A stretch of DNA of 64,000 nucleotides from Nosema muscidifuracis. Lineage: Eukaryota > Microsporidia > Nosematidae. The stretch covers positions 372,001-436,000 of the forward strand of contig JAIOKI010000014.1 in the NCBI GenBank assembly GCA_028335825.1, given 5' to 3'. The position numbers and the translations under genes were made by a program. This document shows positions 57,872-64,000 of this stretch, piece by piece. Each line of letters starts with the position of its first letter. Position 1 is the stretch's first letter. The notes under the pieces were generated by a model. The model was not told the DNA's origin. It saw nothing but the letters and a program-made list of their open reading frames with translations, and ran no database searches.

Positions 57872-58147
57872 ATGAATTCGTTATTTAAGTATGTAGCTCT
57901 ATTTCTTACAGGATTACTATTTAAACAAGTATCAGCTTTAGAAACTACTAATTTAACATTAGATAATGCTAATCTAGAGAAGAGTTTTAATATGAATTTT
58001 TATTTTTGGCTGGTTAGCTTGATAATCTTAGTTGGTTCTTTTGCTGTGATTATGTTTTTGAAATGGAAGAAATCAAAGAAAGTAACCTATCGAAACGATT
58101 ATAATGTAGGATATAGTCTTGTGAATATTCCTAAAGTGAATATATAA
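57872..58147 (+). CDS. Small type I membrane protein, 91 aa
   Basis: Signal peptide (MNSLFKYVALFLTGLLFKQ, about 1-22, with a likely cut after VSA), a short ectodomain with an N-glycosylation site (NLTL), one transmembrane helix (about 43-66: FYFWLVSLIILVGSFAVIMF) and a basic, Tyr-containing cytoplasmic tail. The frame opens 14 codons earlier at a TTG, but the GGG run at 57865-57867, four nt before the ATG, and the signal peptide fix the start. Similar in layout, not in sequence, to the 99-aa membrane protein at 11.4-11.7 kb. Family unknown. Confidence 0.72.
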   Translation: MNSLFKYVALFLTGLLFKQVSALETTNLTLDNANLEKSFNMNFYFWLVSLIILVGSFAVIMFLKWKKSKKVTYRNDYNVGYSLVNIPKVNI

Positions 58148-59616
58148 TAAATCATTGATTTTTTATAAAAAAATATATTTTAAAAAGAATGGATGAAAAG
58201 AGCTAATCAACTTTTTATATCTTAAATATTAAAATTTTTCAAAAATTTACATAAAAATACTTTAATTTTAAATATTAAAATGAATCTAATATTATATCAA
58301 TAATTTCGAATTATTTATCTACTCTATCATGAGGTGTTAATCAGTTATAATTTTAATATCATCAAATTCTGTCCAGAAATAGAGACAAATAAATGAATAT
58401 CAGTAGAAGCATTACATCTCTCGATTTTATAGCATATTCAATATTATGTATATGCTTTATATACTAGAAATATATATATAAAGGACAACGATTAAATGTA
58501 TAAATAGAAAATCTTTGCAAGTAGTTTTTTTAAGTCAAGCCTATATCAATTTTATCTATAAACGGGTTCTACAATATTTAATTTATGCCATTTTAATTAG
58601 ATAAATATAAAAATATATGAATTTGACTGCTATATGAAGAAAATATTCTAAAAAATACGATTTAAATACACCCTATAATTTTACTGATCTTTCTACAGAA
58701 AATTGCTCATACACTCAATTTAATTTTAAATATTAGAAATTCATTAACGAACAAATTATTTGATTATATTTTCATATTTATTTCAATAAAAAATTTTTAA
58801 AAAATGAATAAATTATACGAAATCAATTTATTTTATTTTGAATTTGTAGTAACTTGATTTTTGGATTACATGGGTCAAATTTCTAGATAAACAAAATTTA
58901 AAAAAATAGCCTTAAAGTTCTAGTTCATAGAAAAATTAATTAAACACTTTTAGTTCATTGGTAATATATTCAAAATTAGTGATCTCTTTTCTTCATATAA
59001 AACAGTAAATCATTAGTTAGAATTTATAAATTCTATTAATTTATGCTATACAGATACTATTGAGAGGAATAAAAGCAGAAACATTTTCTAGTCAAAAAAC
59101 TAGAAAAAATAATAGGATGTTTTTTTGTAAAGCTTTCTTTTTAATTACTTTTTAAAATCTAAGAGGGTCACTTCAAGCATAGATTTTTTTATAATATAAA
59201 TTATGTCATGTTATTAGATGGATACATCATTAACAAAAAATAACGTTGAATAAATTTTTTTTAAAAATTTTTAGTTAAATAAAATTAATAAAAATAACAA
59301 TAAGCCAGAATCAAATATTCAAAATCTCCATTACTCCAATTACCACTAAATTTATCCCTCAAAATATCATTTTTAGAACATTATTTAAATTCTATTCTTA
59401 ATATCACATTTTGTTTAATTCAACTGTTATAAATCTAAATTTTATCTCATTTATTATTTATTAATTTATTTCTTAAAAATTTAATCTATTTTAAATAATC
59501 AATTTTATATACAAATAAATCTATTTTATGTTAAATTATTTTAGCATTTATTCGTTTTAATTTAATTCTACATGATGAGTCATTTAATATATTTTTATAT
59601 ATAAAGAGCCTTAAAG
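58148..59616. other. 1.5-kb gene-free stretch
   Basis: A+T-rich unique DNA. A minus-strand CCCATG near 58877-58882 is followed at once by a stop codon, so it is not a gene. A slightly G+C-richer patch at 58365-58425 has no usable frame. No repeat structure worth naming. Confidence 0.5.
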
Positions 59617-60240
59617 ATGTTTTTAATGAAATTTCTTATAGAATTTATTATTTTTTATATTAGTAATGTAGAATCAATCGAAACAATTAAGAGTTGTAGA
59701 TCTGATTTGATAACTAATATCTACATAGATATTACTAACCCTAATGTTAAAACAATTGAAATGGGTTTTTATAGATTCATTCAAAATGATAAATCGTTTA
59801 TAAGAATAAGTCCAGAACATATAAAAGAAATAGAATCAATTAAATATAAGTTTAGAGAATTGAAAGAAGATATCAAAAAAGTAGGAACTCCTATCAAAGT
59901 TCATGCACAAGATATTATTAACAATATATTTGATACATACATAAGAATTATAAATAATTCAATATTAGAGATGTCTTATGGAAATGGAAAAGGGTTGATA
60001 TATTTTACTAAAGAATTTGCTATGAAATCTGTAAATAATGAAATTTGGATTATTTCTAGAAGAGAAGATATTTTAAAATCATTGACAGATGATTATTTAG
60101 AAAATAGTGAAATATTAAAGATTAGGGAATCTAAAGTTATAGAGAACGAATTTTTTACAAAAGTCGTGGATTTGTGGTTTTATATCATAAAAGGGTATTC
60201 CAATATTATCACAGATAATGAGCAAGTCTATATATATTAA
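59617..60240 (+). CDS. Secreted hypothetical protein, 207 aa
   Basis: Signal peptide at about 1-20 (MFLMKFLIEFIIFYISNVES), then a charged mostly helical protein (EHIKEIESIKYKFRELKED, AQDIINNIFDTYIRIINNSI) with a single mature-region cysteine (KSCRSD). Two start candidates exist, the ATG at 59617 and one at 59626; neither has a CCC/GGG run. No family recognised. It ends 21 bp from the convergent Rpp1 gene. Shape (about 200 aa, helical, secreted) resembles the protein at 43600-44292, but I cannot see clear sequence similarity. Confidence 0.7.
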   Translation: MFLMKFLIEFIIFYISNVESIETIKSCRSDLITNIYIDITNPNVKTIEMGFYRFIQNDKSFIRISPEHIKEIESIKYKFRELKEDIKKVGTPIKVHAQDIINNIFDTYIRIINNSILEMSYGNGKGLIYFTKEFAMKSVNNEIWIISRREDILKSLTDDYLENSEILKIRESKVIENEFFTKVVDLWFYIIKGYSNIITDNEQVYIY

Positions 60241-60261
60241 ATATCTTCATTTTTAATTTAT

Positions 60262-60957
60262 CTAAAAATTACCCGTTTTCAATTTTTTAATTAAAAAATC
60301 TTCTTTAAGATTTCCCTCATTTACATCATTAAATATACAATCATTGCTCATAAATCTTTTAGAAGCACAATTCTCCATTAATTTTCTACTATTATTCATA
60401 ATCAACTTACATTTATCATCTCCAATATCAAATACAAGTAACATCTTTTGAATATCCAAAGGAGATTTGAGCTCAGTAGAACAAGAAGCCCCAGATCCAA
60501 TGACTACATTCCTGCATTTTGTATATTTAATAAGAGATTTAACGTTATACATCCAAATAAGTCTATCTTTTTTATTATACAAAGAATCAGATATATTAAT
60601 TTCATAAAAAATATTAGGATTAATATTTTTAAACTTAATGATTTTGGTAAAATCAAATGTTACTAGATCACACATATTCTCATCAATAGGCTTATCTAAA
60701 TCAGTAAGTTTTAAACATAAAATGTCGCATTTCTTGAGTAAGTGTTTGGTATTGAAGTTAGGATTATCTATAGAAATAGTAAGCTTTTTGTATATATTTT
60801 TTGTGTGTAAAGTGAATGGAAGAGTAAAATCTATAGGTTTGTTTATATCCTTTTGATTAATTTGTTTGGATAAACAAAATCCTGTATACTCACTAATTTC
60901 TAAACTTGATATATCCTTTTTAGAATATTTGATATTTATATTCGTATCGTAATACAT
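60262..60957 (-). CDS. RPP1: RNase P/MRP subunit Rpp1 (p30)
   Basis: Protein subunit of RNase P and RNase MRP (tRNA 5' and rRNA processing) with a PHP-like TIM-barrel fold. In the 231-residue protein the family blocks are LLKKCDILCLKLTD, the FYEINISD strand, RLIWMYNVKSLIKY, then NVVIGSGASCSTELKSPLDIQKML given in parts: VVIGSGASC and LKSPLDIQKM, and the SRKLMENCASKRF end. This matches Rpp1/RPP30 order with shorter loops (yeast 293 aa). CCCC at 60965-60968, seven nt before the ATG. It is an isolated core gene among secreted-protein genes. Confidence 0.78.
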   Translation of the reverse strand: MYYDTNINIKYSKKDISSLEISEYTGFCLSKQINQKDINKPIDFTLPFTLHTKNIYKKLTISIDNPNFNTKHLLKKCDILCLKLTDLDKPIDENMCDLVTFDFTKIIKFKNINPNIFYEINISDSLYNKKDRLIWMYNVKSLIKYTKCRNVVIGSGASCSTELKSPLDIQKMLLVFDIGDDKCKLIMNNSRKLMENCASKRFMSNDCIFNDVNEGNLKEDFLIKKLKTGNF

Positions 60958-61345
60958 AATATATGGGGTAAAAAATTATCAAAAAATTAGATTTTATTCT
61001 TAACGTATACTAAAAAATAAAATGATTAATTTAAAGACAAATATTAGTTTTATAGTGCATAACACGTCATTTTAATTTAAGAATAAAATATTAATATTTA
61101 AAAATACATATATAAATATGTAAAAATACACATATATAAATATTTAAAAATACATATATAAATTTAATTAAACAAAAAGTGAAAGATAAATTAAATTATT
61201 ATATTACTTTATCATTTAAAAATATATCTATGGATTTAATTTAGTCAGGGTGAGTAAGAATCTCTTACAAATAAAAAAAAAATAAATATTTGAAGTAATC
61301 TTAAGCATTTTACTTTTAACCTAAATTAACATCAAAAATATTTTA
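60958..61345. repeat. Spacer with short AT repeats
   Basis: About three copies of AAAAATACATATATAAATAT at 61090-61165. The rest is A+T-rich, with the Rpp1 promoter at its left end. No gene. Confidence 0.6.
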
Positions 61346-61960
61346 TTATAAAATATATTCTAAAAAGTAATTAGACATAATGTAAAAAGCAGAAACTTTT
61401 TTGTTTTGCTCTAGAATATATTTATCCTCCGACAAATTTCTTTTTATGTTCTCAGATAGATTTAATGAATTATCTAAATAGATTTTATCAAATATTTTAA
61501 TATATAAAGATATTTGACTCATTTCGTTATCCGGAAAAGTAACCTGGAAAGTATTACCTTCTTGAATAAAATCAGCAATAAAAAGTTTTCTGATATATTT
61601 TGTACTGTCAAAGAACTCATCATTTAATTTTTTAATATCAGTCTCAATTTCTAATAATTTTTTATTTATTTTGTTTTCTTTATCAAAAACTTCACCTATA
61701 TATATTTCTGTTATTTCTCTAAGATGTTTTTTCTTAGAATGGGCGAGAATCTTTAAACTATTTAATAATTCTGTAAAAACATCTTTATCAAAATCACCTT
61801 TAAACTTTTTCATTTCTATATATGCACTTCTAAAATTAAATTTATTCTTACCAGTAACCGTTGTATAATATTTTGTAAAGTATAAGCCAAAAGAGAAACA
61901 ACTTAGAAGTAAAAAAATAAGGATTATAACTATATAAATAAAAAATCTATCTAATGACAT
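61346..61960 (-). CDS. Membrane-anchored hypothetical protein, 204 aa
   Basis: One N-terminal hydrophobic segment (about 6-30: FFIYIVIILIFLLLSCFSFGLYF) acting as signal anchor or uncleaved signal, then a Lys/Glu-rich helical domain (KNKINKKLLEIETDIKKLNDEFF in two parts) and a C-terminal helical stretch. No cysteines besides the one in the anchor. Family not recognised. No CCC/GGG run precedes the ATG. Consistent with the exported or surface character of neighbouring genes. Confidence 0.65.
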   Translation of the reverse strand: MSLDRFFIYIVIILIFLLLSCFSFGLYFTKYYTTVTGKNKFNFRSAYIEMKKFKGDFDKDVFTELLNSLKILAHSKKKHLREITEIYIGEVFDKENKINKKLLEIETDIKKLNDEFFDSTKYIRKLFIADFIQEGNTFQVTFPDNEMSQISLYIKIFDKIYLDNSLNLSENIKRNLSEDKYILEQNKKVSAFYIMSNYFLEYIL

Positions 61961-63306
61961 TCAGTCAATAGATTTTTTACTTTTATAAAATCAATTATTT
62001 GTACCAATAGTTTTTGTGTTATTTTCAAAACCTCCTTAAGTCTAAGATTAAGTTATTTAATTATTTAAATTATTATATATAAAATACATTAAATTTTATG
62101 ATATTTAATCCCTAGTTAGTAAAAAGTAAAAAAAATAAATTTTTATCTATGAAAGATGATTCACATCTAATTATTTTTGTACAAAACCGTCGTATCTTCG
62201 AGGATATGTTCCCTTCTTGAAAATATTATAAGATCATACCTTTTTTTAATATTGTTAATTACTACTTTTATATCTTTGGGTTATCATCATTTTTATATAT
62301 TTAGATAGCATTGTGTGAAGTTTACAAATAGTCAATTTTTTGAATATAAAATTTATTTTTTATTAATAGGTGTAACTATAGAAAAAAAAACAAATTGTTT
62401 TTTTTGTAATTTAATTATCAAAAAGTGGGAGTTAACTTTAAATTCAAATTTGATACTATAAGGTAATTAGTAAATGTTTGAATATATTGAAAAAAAATAG
62501 ATCTAATTTGTGTAAATATACTAATGAATATGCCAAAGGACATCTCTGACAAATTTTGATAATAATAACATTTAAACATTATAAAGCAAAAGTATGATAC
62601 AAAACTAAAATACCTTACTTTTTATATTAGAGTATTTCGTAAATTTTATTAAAACAGATATTTTGTAAAGCCAACACATCAATATATTAAAATAAGGACA
62701 AGTTTTGAGTAGTTATAGTTCATGAAGTTGAAGATACTTTTGTAAGCAATTTATTAAATAAATTTGATTATAATTTTTAATACGTTGGAGATTTCTGCGA
62801 ATTGAAAAAAATAAATAAACTAAAAGATACTGTTTTAGATATTTAATCATATATGGGTTTAATAATGTGAATATTTTGCCTCCTATTCCTCATCTTTTCT
62901 TGGATTGCTAATCTCTCTGCTTTCAAGAGTTTTCTTCAGAGTAATAGGTTAGAAATTTGATTTTTTATCCAGAGATATTCTACATTTAGTATTGTATTTA
63001 GTTGATATTTCATTTAGGTTAGAAATGTATTTTTTGTCTTCAAAGCCATATATTAGAAAGAGATTATTGGTTATTAAGTCGTTTTTTCAAAATTTCAGGA
63101 TTATTGAATTAAAACTAATTATGATTATTTGACAACTCTAACTTTAAAAAGCAAGGTAATGTTAAATGTTAATATAAACCACTTTTTAATAGTTTCAGAT
63201 ACTATTTTCGATTATAAATATTACTGCTGTTTAATGACTTATAATCATTGACTATTTATAAACACTCCAAAATAACTTGATATCAAACAATTACAAATCA
63301 TAAATT
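61961..63306. other. 1.3-kb stretch with two coding-like islands
   Basis: A short frame at 62149-62220 (ATG to TGA, 23 codons) lies in G+C-richer DNA (ACCGTCGTATCTTCGAGG). A second island at 62876-62945 (CCTCCTATTCCTCATC on the plus strand) can be read on the minus strand as LKKTLESREISNPRKDEE. Neither has a start signal or adequate length; both look like gene or element remnants. Confidence 0.35.
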
Positions 63307-63990
63307 TTAATTAGAATTATCTTCGTAAACAATCGCTTCAAAATAATTTGTCACTGTAGTTTTAGTAGTACACAAATGACATTTTTCTTCTAAATAGTAA
63401 AAATATTCCCCAAGCAATTCTCTTCCTATAAAGTGTCCACATGAAAGTCTAAGACAGACACTTGATTTACCCACACTGTTTTCTGATGGTTTCTTAAAGG
63501 TATAATTTTTTAAATCTACTACAGTTGTAAATTCATGTAGTTTATCTTCAATAATATTATTATTGATTAATTTTAACATTTCTTCTGACGAATCGAATTT
63601 TTCTTTCAACGATTTTAGAACTAAATTTAAATGAAAAAACTTTTCAATATCTTGAATTTCAATTTTATTCCTGTTTTTATCAATTTTCGTCATTTTAATT
63701 AATATTTCACAATTATAAGTCAATGAAAACAAATGTATCTGACTTAGCAAAATATCAGTATTTTTATTATCAAAATATATTGGTTTATTCATGTATTTCT
63801 TAAAATCATTGCAAAAAATATTTATAGTGTCAGTTTTTGTGCATGTGTATAAATGTAAAGATTCAAAAAAACTTTCAAGATCATCCAATGAGGTAGGAAA
63901 TTTAAAGCTAATATATATTTGTTGTAAATTATCATTTATTTTTTCTTGTCCTGAAAAAAATAAAAAAATGCTGGGCTCTTTTGAATTCAT
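63307..63990 (-). CDS. RING-like protein, possibly Gid2/Rmd5 type (5' end near window edge)
   Basis: A protein of at least 227 residues. The C-terminus has CLRLSCGHFIGRELLGEYFY, then KCHLCTTKTTV, the second half of a degenerate RING (C-x-x-x-x-C-G-H ... C-x-x-C) very like that of Rmd5/Gid2 (L-x-C-G-H-V-I ... K-C-P-Y-C-x-x-x-T-T-V), a GID/CTLH E3 ligase subunit. The N-terminal part is helical (LDDLESFFESLHLYTC, FHLNLVLKSLKEKF). The frame stays open to the window edge upstream of the ATG at 63990, and no start signal is visible in the ten bases left, so the true start may lie outside. The GID assignment is tentative. Confidence 0.55.
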   Translation of the reverse strand: MNSKEPSIFLFFSGQEKINDNLQQIYISFKFPTSLDDLESFFESLHLYTCTKTDTINIFCNDFKKYMNKPIYFDNKNTDILLSQIHLFSLTYNCEILIKMTKIDKNRNKIEIQDIEKFFHLNLVLKSLKEKFDSSEEMLKLINNNIIEDKLHEFTTVVDLKNYTFKKPSENSVGKSSVCLRLSCGHFIGRELLGEYFYYLEEKCHLCTTKTTVTNYFEAIVYEDNSN

Positions 63991-64000
63991 CAACTCTAAA

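Noticed and set aside
58870-58885. Minus-strand CCCATG
   Set aside because: The ATG is followed directly by TAA.

Overview
This window looks like nuclear DNA of a microsporidian, an obligate intracellular fungal relative. The base composition is extremely A+T rich (by eye about four fifths). Genes lack visible introns and many conserved eukaryotic proteins are shortened. Most importantly, most conserved genes carry a CCC or GGG run 0-12 nt before the ATG, the hallmark microsporidian start signal. Composition and gene style fit a Nosema/Vairimorpha-like lineage, but the species cannot be fixed from sequence alone. I used the CCC/GGG run to choose starts: in several genes the true ATG lies downstream of the longest open frame, which opens at TTG/GTG or at an earlier ATG.

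Region 1 (1-36.4 kb) is gene dense and made of core cell machinery. It holds nuclear pore Nic96, LSm1, proteasome subunits alpha3 and alpha5, a Dbf4-like activator of Cdc7, IMP3 and a reduced Sas10/Utp3-like protein (ribosome biogenesis). It also holds an SRP68-like protein, DEAD-box Dbp5, an RRM splicing-type protein, exocyst Sec5, the 3'-end processing scaffold Pta1/symplekin, an arrestin, the CAAX protease Ste24, translation factor Tma20 and eIF2B-gamma. Four genes concern lipids and membranes: CDP-DAG synthase, a 3-hydroxyacyl-CoA dehydratase, an MBOAT acyltransferase and an SMP-domain lipid-transfer protein. Most spacers here are private, young-looking tandem repeats with units of about 20-100 bp.

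Region 2 (36.4-64 kb) is gene poor. After a PSP1-domain protein and a homeodomain protein, nearly every gene encodes a secreted or single-pass membrane protein with no recognisable family, separated by 0.6-2.6 kb of unique A+T-rich DNA. It contains a fold-back (MITE-like) hairpin and short eroded coding-like islands, one possibly Tc1/mariner and one possibly Ty3/gypsy. RNase P subunit Rpp1 and a RING-like protein are the conserved genes near the right end. The layout resembles an accessory or subtelomeric secretome region next to a syntenic core block.

The most unusual signal is a near-identical 22-bp dyad element (core CCTTTAAAGG with a CCCC run). It sits exactly 36 nt before the start codons of two unrelated cysteine-rich secreted proteins, at 2.2-2.5 kb and 57 kb, and nowhere else I could see. 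It may be a stage-specific promoter class distinct from the core CCC signal. I found no rRNA or convincing tRNA gene and no CRISPR array.
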